From Croceicoccus naphthovorans (GTDB taxonomy: Bacteria > Pseudomonadota > Alphaproteobacteria > Sphingomonadales > Sphingomonadaceae), in contig NZ_CP011770.1 in assembly GCF_001028705.1 (NCBI RefSeq), positions 1,987,501 through 2,051,500 on the forward strand: a stretch of DNA of 64,000 bases, given 5' to 3'. Shown here in pieces: positions 46,476 through 55,232 of this stretch; positions within the stretch are counted from its first letter, which is position 1; each line of letters starts with the position of its first letter. The position numbers and the translations under genes were made by a program. The notes below the pieces were generated by a model. It made no database searches, had not been told where the DNA came from, and saw only the letters and a program-made list of their open reading frames with translations.

Positions 46476-47022
46476 AGCGGCGACCATCCATCCCGCGGCT
46501 GCGCCTGCGAGCCAGCTGGTCGATATCACCCTCCAGCAGGCTTGCGAGGAATTCCTCAAGAAGGAAGCCGAGTATCTCGACGATCGCCGGTTCGCCGAAT
46601 GGTTCGAGCTGCTCGATCCGGCGATCGATTATTCAGCGCCGGTGCGAACTGCCCGCGAGAACTGGGACGGCACGGGTATCAGTGGCACCGCCTTCTACCT
46701 GAAAGAGGATCATGCCTCGATCGAAATGCGCGTAAAGCGACTTCGCTCGCGCTATGCTTGGTCGGAAAGCCCGGCGACGCGTACGCGGCGCATGGTCTCC
46801 AACATCCGCGTGACGCCGCACGGCAGCGATCCGGCACTGGTGGCGGCGCGCAGCAACCTGGTGGTCTTCTGCCATCGTGGCGACGCGGCGCACCCTCAGA
46901 TTCTCACGGCCGAGCGGTTCGACGAGATCCGTATCGGCACCGAAGCGTCACGGCTCGTCAAACGCACCGCCATCCTCGATTCCACGGTGCTCGGCCTTGA
47001 ATCGCTGTCGATCTTTCTCTGA
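46468..47022 (+). CDS. Aromatic ring-hydroxylating dioxygenase, beta subunit
   Basis: 184-residue SnoaL-like beta subunit that shapes the alpha3beta3 complex. Typical residues are ACEEFLKKEAEYLDDRRFAEWFELLDPAIDYSAPVR and RTRRMVSNIRVT. It overlaps the alpha gene by eight bases and is followed after eight bases by the decarboxylase-like gene, so it lies in one operon. Confidence 0.92.
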   Translation: MTEAATIHPAAAPASQLVDITLQQACEEFLKKEAEYLDDRRFAEWFELLDPAIDYSAPVRTARENWDGTGISGTAFYLKEDHASIEMRVKRLRSRYAWSESPATRTRRMVSNIRVTPHGSDPALVAARSNLVVFCHRGDAAHPQILTAERFDEIRIGTEASRLVKRTAILDSTVLGLESLSIFL

Positions 47023-47030
47023 GGCGGCGC

Positions 47031-48020
47031 GTGGCAAGACTCTCGCTCAGCTATGCGGGCCACCTCTCGGACCGCGTCCGCGCTCTCTATCATGGCACGG
47101 TCGTGCCCGAGGGAATCGACCTGCACTTTCTTCCGATGTCGCCTGTGCAGGCGTTCAACCGCGTGTTGCGCGGCGAATTCGCTTGCGGCGAGATGTCGTT
47201 CTCGACCTATGTTCTGCGTGTCGCGCAGGGCAACGCCCCGTTTGTCGCGATCCCGGTTTTTCCTTCGCGCACGTTCCGCCACGGCGCGATCTATGTCAAC
47301 GCGGCCGCCGGCATTGCCGCGCCTGCCGATCTGAAGGGGCGGCGCGTGGGCGTGCCCGAATATTCGATGACCGCAGCCGTCTGGGCGCGGGGCGCGCTGA
47401 TGCACGAATATGGCGTCCAACCGGGTGACATTCATTGGATCACCGGCGGACTCCAAACAGCGGGCCGCCGCCCGCTCACCGAAGTGCGAATCGACGGTGT
47501 CAAGATTGAGCATGAGGAGCAGCGGGCGCTGAATAATATGCTCGCGGACGGCGCCATCGACGCGCTGATCGCACCGCAGACGCCGCCGGCGCTTCTCGCT
47601 GGCGATGCGCGGATCGGCTATCTCTTTCCCGACGTGCCGAGCGTCGAGCGTGCCTATTTCGCGAAGACCCGCATTTTTCCGATCATGCATACCGTCGTTA
47701 TCCGCCGCGACGTGTGGGAACGCGATCCCTGGATTGCGATTAGTCTCCAGCAGGCGTTCGAACGGAGCAAGGCGAACTGCTTGGCCGAACTGGCTATCGA
47801 CGAGCCGCTTCCCATATCGCTGCCTTGGATCGGGCAATATGTTCGCTCGATCCGCGATACGTTCGGCGACGATTTCTGGCCCTATGGTGTCGAACCCAAC
47901 CGGCCCACCATTGAGGCGCTGTGCGCCTTTCTCCATGAGCAAGGGCTGGTGTCGCGCCGAGTCGAGGTCGATGAACTGTTCGCGGCCAACGTCCAGTCAA
48001 ACGCTGGTATCCGCCTGTGA
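47031..48020 (+). CDS. 4,5-dihydroxyphthalate decarboxylase-like protein (Pht5 family)
   Basis: 329 residues of periplasmic-binding-protein fold. The pattern LSYAGHLSDRVRALYHGTVVPEGIDLHFLPMSPVQAFNRVLRGEFACGEMSFSTYV and the later RIFPIMHTVVIRRDVW match Pht5-type decarboxylases, which remove CO2 from an ortho-dihydroxylated aromatic acid. It has no signal peptide, as for Pht5. GTG start. The next gene, a Pht4-type dehydrogenase, overlaps it by four bases. The exact substrate is inferred. Confidence 0.8.
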   Translation: MARLSLSYAGHLSDRVRALYHGTVVPEGIDLHFLPMSPVQAFNRVLRGEFACGEMSFSTYVLRVAQGNAPFVAIPVFPSRTFRHGAIYVNAAAGIAAPADLKGRRVGVPEYSMTAAVWARGALMHEYGVQPGDIHWITGGLQTAGRRPLTEVRIDGVKIEHEEQRALNNMLADGAIDALIAPQTPPALLAGDARIGYLFPDVPSVERAYFAKTRIFPIMHTVVIRRDVWERDPWIAISLQQAFERSKANCLAELAIDEPLPISLPWIGQYVRSIRDTFGDDFWPYGVEPNRPTIEALCAFLHEQGLVSRRVEVDELFAANVQSNAGIRL

Positions 48021-49222
48021 ACGATCGGGCGATGCCGACGATGCGGCTGGGAATCATCGGTCTGGGCGGTGCCGCCAAGCAGATGGTGCCGAGCTTCCTC
48101 AGCCATCCGTATGTCGCGATCACTGCCGCCGCCGATCCGCGTGATGATGCGCGCAGTGCCTTCGCGGCCGAGTTCGGCGCGCGCACCCACGCGACAGCGG
48201 AGGCGCTGTGCGCCGATCGGGAGGTGGACGTGGTCTATATCGCTACGCCCCATCAGATGCACCGCGATCATGCCGCGTTGGCGGCGCGTGCGGGAAAGCA
48301 CATCATCATCGAGAAGCCGATGGCGCTTACGCTGGAAGAATGCGGCGACATCATCGCGGTTGCGGAAGCGAACGGCGTCCACTTGCTCGTCGGCCATACG
48401 CATGCCTTCGACGCGCCAATCCTCAAGATGCGCGCTTTGATCCGCGAAGGCGTGATCGGGCCGGTTTCGATGATCAATTCGTGGAACTACGGCAATTTCC
48501 TCTACCGTCCCCGTCGGCCTGAGGAATTGCGCACCGACGCGGGCGGCGGCATCATCTACAACCAGGTTCCGCATCAGGTAGACGTGGCGCGCCTGCTCGG
48601 GGGCGGCATGGTGCGCAGCGTGCGCTCGATGGCTTGGACGCTCGATCCCACCCGGCCGACCGAGGGGGCGCACGTTACGTTCCTGCAGTTCGAAAACGGC
48701 AGCGCAGCGTCGCTGGTCTATAGTGGATACGACTATTTCGACACCGACGAGTTCCACTACTGGATCGGCGAGTTGGGCGAGCCCAAGCGCCCCGATTGTC
48801 ATGCAGCTTCGCGCAGAGCGCTGGAGGCGATGACAGGCACCGGCTCGGAAGTCGCGGCCAAGGCTGGGGGCGGCTTCGGCGGCGGCCGCCGGCTGACAGT
48901 TCCACCCCAGAACGAATGGAACCACCCGCATTTCGGCGTGACGGTCGTCAGCGGGCCTGACGGCGATCTACGGCAGTCGGCACGTGGTGTCACACATTAT
49001 GGCAGGCGGGGCGCGGTCGAGCATCCGCTCGATCCGCCGCGCGTCTTTCCGGACAAGAGCGGCGTCATCGACGAGATGTACGACGCCTTCGCCGGGCTGC
49101 GCCCAATCCTGCACGACGGCGCCTGGGGGCGAGCGACAATGGAAGTAAGCGAGGCGATTCTGCGGTCCGCGCGCGAAGGGCGCGAAGTCGGCATGTCGCA
49201 CCAAGTACCGGTTAGGGATTGA
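48017..49222 (+). CDS. Gfo/Idh/MocA oxidoreductase, Pht4-like dihydrodiol dehydrogenase
   Basis: 401 residues. The N-terminal Rossmann fold (MRLGIIGLGGAAKQMVPSF) and EKPMALTLEEC with the conserved Lys are intact, followed by the beta-sheet substrate domain. Pht4, which oxidises the cis-dihydrodiol of phthalate, belongs to this family, and its pairing with a Pht5-like decarboxylase and a Rieske dioxygenase supports that role. A GTG start is translationally coupled to the upstream gene. Confidence 0.8.
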   Translation: MNDRAMPTMRLGIIGLGGAAKQMVPSFLSHPYVAITAAADPRDDARSAFAAEFGARTHATAEALCADREVDVVYIATPHQMHRDHAALAARAGKHIIIEKPMALTLEECGDIIAVAEANGVHLLVGHTHAFDAPILKMRALIREGVIGPVSMINSWNYGNFLYRPRRPEELRTDAGGGIIYNQVPHQVDVARLLGGGMVRSVRSMAWTLDPTRPTEGAHVTFLQFENGSAASLVYSGYDYFDTDEFHYWIGELGEPKRPDCHAASRRALEAMTGTGSEVAAKAGGGFGGGRRLTVPPQNEWNHPHFGVTVVSGPDGDLRQSARGVTHYGRRGAVEHPLDPPRVFPDKSGVIDEMYDAFAGLRPILHDGAWGRATMEVSEAILRSAREGREVGMSHQVPVRD

Positions 49223-49236
49223 GGAGAGTAGTCTTG

Positions 49237-50232
49237 ATGCAGGCGCAGGATTTCAAGGGACTTTACGCGATCATCCCGACGCCGGCGCGCGCCGGTGCAC
49301 AGGCGATCGACGCCACCGACACCGTGGCGCTGGACGAAACCGAGCGGCTGGTTCGCGCGCTGATCGATGATGGGGCGAACGGCCTGATCATACTGGGTAC
49401 CACGGGCGAATGCGCGACCATATCGAACGAGGACTATCGCAGCTTCGTCGCCACCGTCGCTCAGACTGTCGGCAAGCGCATTCCGCTGTTCGTTGGGGCG
49501 ACCGCGATGGGGGGGCACGAAGCCTATAAACGGCTAGCGTTCGCACGCGAACAGGGTGCCGACGGTACCTTGCTTGGCTTGCCGATGTGGCAGCCTTGCA
49601 CTGTCGATATGGCCGTCCGCTTCTATGCCGAGGTCGGGCAGGCGTTTCCCGATCTCGCGGTGATGGCCTATGCCAATGCGCGCGCCTTCCGCTTCTCCTT
49701 TCCCACCGAGTTCTGGGCGCGGATCGCGAAGGAAGCGCCGACGGTAACCTCGGTGAAATCGTCCCAGCCGACCAACCTGGCCGAGAATATCGCCGCGACC
49801 GAAGGCCGCATCCACTTCATGCCGAGCGACATGGTCGCCGCCAAGTTCCAGGCGATCTCGCCGGCCGCGACCACTTCCTGCTGGGCGACTGCGGCCGCTA
49901 TGGGGCCGGAGCCGTCACGTGCGCTAATCGACGCGATTCTGGCCGGCGATGCCGATCGGACCCGGCATATTGACGAACGAATCGCATGGAGCATCGCGTC
50001 GCTGGCCCCAATGCTCGGCAATCCGGAACTGTTCGCCAGCTATAACACCCAGATGGAAAAGACACGGATCGCGGAGGCAGGCTATTGCGACCCCGGCCCC
50101 ATCCGCCCGCCATATGATATCTTCCCCGCCGACTATGCCGAGGCCTCGCGTGAGGCCGGGCGGCGCTGGAACCAGCTTCGGGACGAATTCGCCGGCGGTC
50201 GCGCGGCCGCAGCGGCGGAGGCGGTATCGTGA
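49237..50232 (+). CDS. DapA-family hydratase-aldolase, trans-o-hydroxybenzylidenepyruvate type
   Basis: 331-residue TIM barrel. GTTGEC, the Schiff-base Lys in VTSVKSSQPTN and the C-terminal YNTQMEKTRIAEAGYCDPGPIRPPY strongly recall NahE/PhdJ, which split the aryl-pyruvate product of naphthalene-type ring opening into an aromatic aldehyde and pyruvate. It would do the same here. The ATG at 49237 follows GAGGAGAG. Together with an extradiol dioxygenase and an aldehyde dehydrogenase it implies a bicyclic substrate. Confidence 0.82.
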   Translation: MQAQDFKGLYAIIPTPARAGAQAIDATDTVALDETERLVRALIDDGANGLIILGTTGECATISNEDYRSFVATVAQTVGKRIPLFVGATAMGGHEAYKRLAFAREQGADGTLLGLPMWQPCTVDMAVRFYAEVGQAFPDLAVMAYANARAFRFSFPTEFWARIAKEAPTVTSVKSSQPTNLAENIAATEGRIHFMPSDMVAAKFQAISPAATTSCWATAAAMGPEPSRALIDAILAGDADRTRHIDERIAWSIASLAPMLGNPELFASYNTQMEKTRIAEAGYCDPGPIRPPYDIFPADYAEASREAGRRWNQLRDEFAGGRAAAAAEAVS

Positions 50233-50675
50233 CGATCGGCGTCCCCATCAAAGACGCGGCGCTGCGCGCCGAACTCGAGACGCTGATCACAGAGCACGCC
50301 TATCGGCTCGACATGAACTGCTCCGAAAATCTGGCCGAGCTCTATACCGAGGACGGGCGCTTGCTTGCCCCCAACTTCGATTGCGATGGACCCGAAGCGA
50401 TCAATGCCTATGGCCGCGAGCGCGCGGCGGCGAAGAATCGCCGCGTCCGTCACGTCTGCACCAACTTCCGCTTCTGGGAGGACGGACCCGATCAGGCGCG
50501 CGGCCTCTGCTTCATCCTCCTATTCCGTTCCAACGGGCCGGAGCTGTCACCCGCCGAGCCGATCGCGCTGGCCGACGCGCACGATATCTATCGGCGTGGG
50601 CCGGATCGGATCTGGCGAATTCAGGAGCGCCGCATCGTCCTGTCGTTCGAATCCGCAGCACACAAATCGAGCTGA
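50229..50675 (+). CDS. NTF2/SnoaL-like protein
   Basis: 148 residues with a cone fold as in nuclear transport factor 2 and SnoaL (ELETLITEHAYRLDMNCSENLAELYTEDGRL...). Members include small isomerases, dehydratases and dioxygenase beta subunits, so its role here is open: a ring-processing step or a second beta-like subunit. GTG start, four bases of overlap with the aldolase gene. Confidence 0.75.
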   Translation: MTIGVPIKDAALRAELETLITEHAYRLDMNCSENLAELYTEDGRLLAPNFDCDGPEAINAYGRERAAAKNRRVRHVCTNFRFWEDGPDQARGLCFILLFRSNGPELSPAEPIALADAHDIYRRGPDRIWRIQERRIVLSFESAAHKSS

Positions 50676-50720
50676 TTCCAACGGGAGCAGACGCGAACAA
50701 GTATTTTCCGCGCGGAGCAG

Positions 50721-52091
50721 ATGATTATGCCTGGCGGAGTCCCTTCCGATACCGAACATTCGGCAATAGCCGCGCTCGACCAAGGTCGGCTGCGGGCAAT
50801 CCAGATTCGTGTATTCCTGTTGTGCGCGCTGGTGACAATGCTCGACGGGATAGACAATCAGTCGATCGGGGTAGTCGCTCCCCTTATGAGCGCAGAACTC
50901 GGCTTGAACAAGGCAGCGATGGGCCTCATCTTTTCGCTGACCCAAGTAGGCGCCACCATCGGAGCACTGGCACTTGGACCGTTCGGCGATCGCTTCGGGC
51001 GCAGGCCGGCGATCATTCTCAGTGTCTCGACGATGACGGTCTTCACCCTGCTGACGGCGCTCGTTCCTTCATTCGGGCTTCTGCTCGCCACTCGGTTTCT
51101 GGCGGGCATCGGGCTTGCCGGAGTTTTCGCGTCGGCGCTGGCATTGACGTCGGAATATGCGCCCACCCGGCTGCGCGGAACGATGGTCTCGGTCGTTTAC
51201 GCCGGCTATCCGGCCGGGGCTGCTCTGGGCGGCGTGATGGCCGCGGTGATTCTCCAGCAGCACGACTGGCGCCTTGTTCTTTACATGGGCGCAGCGCTCG
51301 GCGCTCTCGTGATTGCGCTCGTCCTGTTGCTCCTGCCGGAATCGCCTCGCTTTCTGATTGAAGCGGGCACCCACCGCGAACGACTCGACCGCCTGCTCAT
51401 GAAGCTGGGGCTGGATCCCGCTGCTGCGGGTGTATCGCCGGCCGCGGTCTCGTCCCAGCCTCGACCTCGTCAGTCTCTTTGGTCGGTTTTCGAGGGAGGG
51501 CTAGCACCGCTCACGGTCTTACTTTGCCTGCTCAACCTTTTCGTATCCGCGACCACCAAGATCATGGTCGTGTGGTTTCCCTCGGTCCTTGCAGATAGCG
51601 GCTTCTCGATATCACAGGCCGCATTTTCGCAAGCGGCGTTCAATATTGGCTGTGTTGCCGCCATGCTGATCGCGGGCTGGTTGGTTGACCGCTTCGGCGC
51701 GTTGCGCACGATCGTACCGGCGTTGTTCTTCGATGCGCTATCCATCTGGTGCCTTGGCTTTACCGCGGGCAATTTCGCGGTCACGATTATCGTGGCCAGT
51801 CTAGTTGGCGCATTTATAGGAATAGGCGCGTCCGGAGCGCAGGCGCTGGCAGCGCAGCTGTTTCCGGTTCGGGTGCGCTCTACAGGAATCGGTTGGGCGA
51901 CCTCAGCTGCGCGCTTCGGCCAGGTGATCTCGCCGTTGCTGGTCGGCGTGGTTCTCGCGGGCGGTATGAGCGCATCGCGCATCTTTGCGGGTCTCGCGCT
52001 CAGTCCGCTGCTTGCTGCGCTTGTCGCCGCCGCGTTCGTCCATGCCACGCGCCGTCGCGAGGAAAAGGCGCGCGCTCAGTCCGAGGGGTGA
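50721..52091 (+). CDS. MFS aromatic acid transporter, AAHS/PcaK type
   Basis: 456 residues, twelve hydrophobic helices. The signature of aromatic acid:H+ symporters is LDGIDNQSIGVVAP at the start of helix 1, with FGDRFGRRPAIILS as motif A after helix 2, and LPESPRFLIEAG in the central loop. It should take up an aromatic carboxylate. It ends the operon that starts with the Rieske alpha gene. Confidence 0.9.
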   Translation: MIMPGGVPSDTEHSAIAALDQGRLRAIQIRVFLLCALVTMLDGIDNQSIGVVAPLMSAELGLNKAAMGLIFSLTQVGATIGALALGPFGDRFGRRPAIILSVSTMTVFTLLTALVPSFGLLLATRFLAGIGLAGVFASALALTSEYAPTRLRGTMVSVVYAGYPAGAALGGVMAAVILQQHDWRLVLYMGAALGALVIALVLLLLPESPRFLIEAGTHRERLDRLLMKLGLDPAAAGVSPAAVSSQPRPRQSLWSVFEGGLAPLTVLLCLLNLFVSATTKIMVVWFPSVLADSGFSISQAAFSQAAFNIGCVAAMLIAGWLVDRFGALRTIVPALFFDALSIWCLGFTAGNFAVTIIVASLVGAFIGIGASGAQALAAQLFPVRVRSTGIGWATSAARFGQVISPLLVGVVLAGGMSASRIFAGLALSPLLAALVAAAFVHATRRREEKARAQSEG

Positions 52092-52173
52092 TCGTTGCCT
52101 TCAGTTCGGAACCCGTTGGCACCAGCAATTTTCCCGTGGTCGAAACCGCGCAAAAGGTGTGGTAACGCGAACC

Positions 52174-52914
52174 ATGCAGGCGACAGGGGGCCGGATGGTG
52201 GTGCGCGTTCGGGAACGGAACAAGGCAGAGAAGCGTGAGCGTATCAGGCTGGCCGCGCTCAAGCTGTTCTCCGAGTATGGCTATGACGCAACGACTCTGC
52301 GTGATGTGGCACGCGAGGCGCATGTCGCGCTGGGAACGTTGTCGCTCTACGCGGCGGACAAGCGCGATCTCACATTGCTGGTCTTCAACGAAATCACCGT
52401 GAGCACGATGGAGACCGCGATCGACCTTACGCGTTCGCGCGAAATCCTGCTTGAGGAACGGATACTAACCTTCTTCACGCCCTTCTATCGGGACTGGGCA
52501 GGCAATCCCCGACTTGCCCGTATCTTCCTTCAGATCAACTATTATTCCGGCGGAATGCATGGGGAGGAATACACGCGAACCCGCCGCTCCATCGCCCAGC
52601 AGTTGGAGTTCATCGTCGAAGACGCGATCAATCGTGGCGAGATTCGCCCCCCCGAAACGACCGAAATCGTCGCGCAGCACTTCTTCCTAATCTTCTCGGC
52701 GACGGCGCGATGGTGGATCGGCGGAGACAATCCGGTCGCGGAGGAGGGCATCGCTTATCTGCGGCGTCTTATCCGGCTCCAGATCATGGGTTTGGTTCCA
52801 CAAGCGCGGGTTAGTGCGCTGAATCCCAAGTCGGGAGGTGACCGGTCGGGCGCCGTTGGGGATCCCGAAACACCGCGCCGGCGGCGCACCCGCGGAAGCC
52901 GCCAGAACGTCTAG
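52174..52914 (+). CDS. TetR/AcrR-family transcriptional regulator
   Basis: 246 residues. An N-terminal helix-turn-helix (ERIRLAALKLFSEYGYDATTLRDVAREAHVALGTLSLYAADKRDLTLLVF) is followed by a ligand-binding helical domain and an unusual basic tail (about residues 213-246, ending RRRRTRGSRQNV). It is the only TetR-type protein of the island and is the likely reader of the AATGGACATGTCCATT palindromes. No copy sits directly before this gene. An ATG at 52195 with a G-rich ribosome site is an alternative start. Confidence 0.88.
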   Translation: MQATGGRMVVRVRERNKAEKRERIRLAALKLFSEYGYDATTLRDVAREAHVALGTLSLYAADKRDLTLLVFNEITVSTMETAIDLTRSREILLEERILTFFTPFYRDWAGNPRLARIFLQINYYSGGMHGEEYTRTRRSIAQQLEFIVEDAINRGEIRPPETTEIVAQHFFLIFSATARWWIGGDNPVAEEGIAYLRRLIRLQIMGLVPQARVSALNPKSGGDRSGAVGDPETPRRRRTRGSRQNV

Positions 52915-53225
52915 GACATTCAGTCGGACGGGATCATCGATCGGAAGCCGCGCAAAAAACCGAAGAATATGTCGGTGTATGATCGGATCATGACCTCCCC
53001 CGAAAATGCAATCGACCGCATTTGTGCTGCAAAACCTGTTCGCATCCAGGCGATGCCGGTTCCGTCCGCGCGTCTCGCTACGCGAACCCCCAACCTTGCC
53101 CTGTGCGCCGCTACGTGCAAAAAAATGGACATGTACCTGTAATTTCGCTAAGGATGGCGGGTGGGTTATCAGCTTAGCCGACGCTTCCGGCGACGTGCGG
53201 ACAGGCGCAGCTAAAGAAAGAAAGA
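52915..53225. other. Gene-free stretch holding a degenerate palindrome copy
   Basis: No gene is supported. The left half of the operator (AATGGAC, 53124-53130) is intact and the right half is degraded. The rest shows nothing recognisable. Confidence 0.5.
53124..53139. promoter_or_regulatory. Degenerate palindromic operator, copy C
   Basis: AATGGACATGTACCTG keeps the left arm and centre; the right arm is changed at several bases. It lies about 87 bases before the VOC dioxygenase gene. Confidence 0.5.
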
Positions 53226-54107
53226 ATGACGATGCAGGAGCGGGCACGGCGAGTTCAAGGCATTCACCGGCTGGCGTTGCGCGTACCCGACCTTGGCGAG
53301 GCGCGACGTTTCTATCGGGATATCTGGCTGCTGGACGATCACGGTGCCGACCTGGATTTCGCTGGGTTTCGAAGCGGGGGAGAAGACCACGATGATCTGG
53401 TACTCGCCGAGGGATCGCCACAAATCGCGCACCTTGCCTTTCAGGTCGCCTCCACGGAAGAACTTGAAGCGATTGCTACGCAGCTCGCTGCCGCCGGCTT
53501 CTCTCCGCAGCCGGTTGCGGAACAGGGTCTGTTCCGCAGCGACCAAGCGGCAATCGCCGTGCAGGATTCCGACGGGCGTCAGGTCTGGCTCGTGGCTCCA
53601 CAGCCGGATGCATCCGAACTTGTGAAACCGCCAGCGGTTCTCGCGCCGAACCGCATCGGACATATCGTCCTATGGACACCTGACCAGGACGCGGCGGAGC
53701 GCTTCTATGCGACGCTGGGTTTCCAAGTCACCGATCGGACAAATGCAGGCATGTCGTTCCTTCGCTGCAACGCCGATCATCATTCGCTCGCGTTAATGAA
53801 GAGCCGGGAAGGCCGGACCGGACTTCAGCATGTGGCCTATGACGTCGGCTCGCTGGACAATGTAATGCGAAATTTTGCGCGATTGCGTTCGCTGGGAGTG
53901 GAGTGCATTTGGGGCGTCGGACGGCATGGCCCGGGGAACAATGTGTTCAGCTATTATACTGATCCCGCCGGCAACTATATCGAATATTACGGCGAGATGG
54001 AGCAGTTCGACGCCAACGTGCCGGTCGAAGCTCGGATATGGGGTCCGCAACATAAGGGCGATGTCTGGGGTGTTGCCGGTGTCCCGCCGCTCGGCTTCCG
54101 AGAATAA
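53226..54107 (+). CDS. VOC-family extradiol dioxygenase
   Basis: 293 residues, two vicinal-oxygen-chelate domains as in type I extradiol dioxygenases. The iron triad is in the second half: His in GHIVLWT, His in GLQHVAYDV and Glu in NYIEYYGE. It would open a catechol ring next to the two hydroxyls. Between a degenerate operator and an IS5, it follows the TetR gene by about 310 bases. Its substrate is probably the diol made by the Rieske, dehydrogenase and decarboxylase steps (inference). Confidence 0.85.
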   Translation: MTMQERARRVQGIHRLALRVPDLGEARRFYRDIWLLDDHGADLDFAGFRSGGEDHDDLVLAEGSPQIAHLAFQVASTEELEAIATQLAAAGFSPQPVAEQGLFRSDQAAIAVQDSDGRQVWLVAPQPDASELVKPPAVLAPNRIGHIVLWTPDQDAAERFYATLGFQVTDRTNAGMSFLRCNADHHSLALMKSREGRTGLQHVAYDVGSLDNVMRNFARLRSLGVECIWGVGRHGPGNNVFSYYTDPAGNYIEYYGEMEQFDANVPVEARIWGPQHKGDVWGVAGVPPLGFRE

Positions 54108-54320
54108 GCGCAGCGGACTGCGCGTCGATCATCCACATAACTGGCCGTCACATAATTGGCCGTTGTAGGCGGAGGACAGCAGGCAACTGCTGATCGATTA
54201 ACGACGCTCGTGACGCAGTGTCTGATCATTACATCACGAAACATATGGAACCCAGCTTCCTTGGCTTCGGGCCGATGGCTGCCTGCAATCAGGCAGCCCG
54301 TTTCCAGCGCCTCGAAGTTT

Positions 54321-54336
54321 AATGGACACGTCCGGT
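54321..54336. promoter_or_regulatory. Palindromic operator, copy D, partly degenerate
   Basis: AATGGACACGTCCGGT has an intact left arm and four of seven bases of the right. It directly abuts the IS5 element; copy E is at the other side. Confidence 0.6.
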
Positions 54337-54342
54337 TTTCTA

Positions 54343-55187
54343 GGCTCAGGACTCATTGATCGAGCCAGAAGATGACGGTTGCGGCGATGCAGATGGCGGA
54401 CATGAAGGTATGGGCGCAGCGGTCGTATCGCGTGTGGATGCGGCGCCAGTCCTTGAGTTTGCCGAACATGTTCTCGACCCTGTGGCGCTGGCGATAGAGT
54501 GTGCGATCGTGCGGGATCTGTACCTTTCGATTGGCCTTTGAAGGGATACAGGCGGTGATGCCGCGGTTGGCCAGAGCTGCGCGGAACCAGTCGGCATCAT
54601 AGCCTTTATCACCGAGCAGTGCCTTGGCCCTGGGCAGGGAGTCGAGCATCAGCGCAGCGCCCTTGAAGTCGCTCATCTGGCCTTCGCTGAGCAGCATGAC
54701 CAGTGGCCGCCCCTGGCCGTCGCAGACCGCATGAAGCTTGGAGTTCAAGCCGCCTTTGGTGCGTCCGATACATCTGGGAAGAGCCCCTTTTTAAAGAGGC
54801 TGGCAGCTGTTCGGTGAGCCTTGAGATGCGTGGCATCGATCATCAGTTGATCCGGCTTGCCACCCTTGGCAGCCAGCGCGGCAAAGATATTGTTGAACAC
54901 GCCCAGTCGGCTCCAGCGGATGAACCGGTTGTAGATCGTTTTGTGCGGACCATACTCGCGCGGTGCATCTCGCCAGCGCAACCCGTTCCTGATCACGAAG
55001 ATGATCCCGCTAACGATCCGACGATCATCGACCCGCGGCACTCCGTGCGACAGTGGGAAATACGGCTCGATCCGGCGCATCTGCGCCTCCGACAACCAGA
55101 TCAGATCACTCACGACAACACCTCCTCAGCGGTGCCGTTGAATCAGAATATCGAGCCCTTGGGAATCCCTTTAATAGGTCCTGAGCC
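54343..55187 (-). mobile_element. IS5-family insertion sequence, IS427-like
   Basis: 845 bases. The ends GGCTCAGGAC (left) and GTCCTGAGCC (right) are exact inverted repeats, flanked by TA duplications (54341-54342 and 55188-55189). The transposase is split in two frames joined by a -1 slip. It has inserted between operator copies D and E, ahead of the TonB receptor gene. Confidence 0.93.
54353..55113 (-). CDS. IS5-family transposase, two frames with -1 frameshift
   Basis: OrfA (54745-55113; MSDLIWLSEAQMRRIEPYFPLSHG) carries the first catalytic Asp in MIDATHLKAHRT. A run of five A before G (minus strand of 54788-54792) lets the ribosome slip back into OrfB, giving KGALPRCIGRTKGGLNSKLHAV and then the second Asp (LGDKGYDADWF) and Glu (RQRHRVENMFGKLKDWRRI). 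No other disruption is seen, so it may be active. Confidence 0.92.
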
Positions 55188-55193
55188 TAATAT

Positions 55194-55209
55194 AATGGAC
55201 ATGTTCATA
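55194..55209. promoter_or_regulatory. Palindromic operator, copy E, one arm imperfect
   Basis: AATGGACATGTTCATA lies 24 bases upstream of the TonB receptor start and two mismatches off the perfect palindrome. Before the IS5 insertion it would have stood about 25 bases from copy D, as a tandem pair. Confidence 0.65.
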
Positions 55210-55232
55210 ATAGAAAATTTGGGAGGGGTGAT

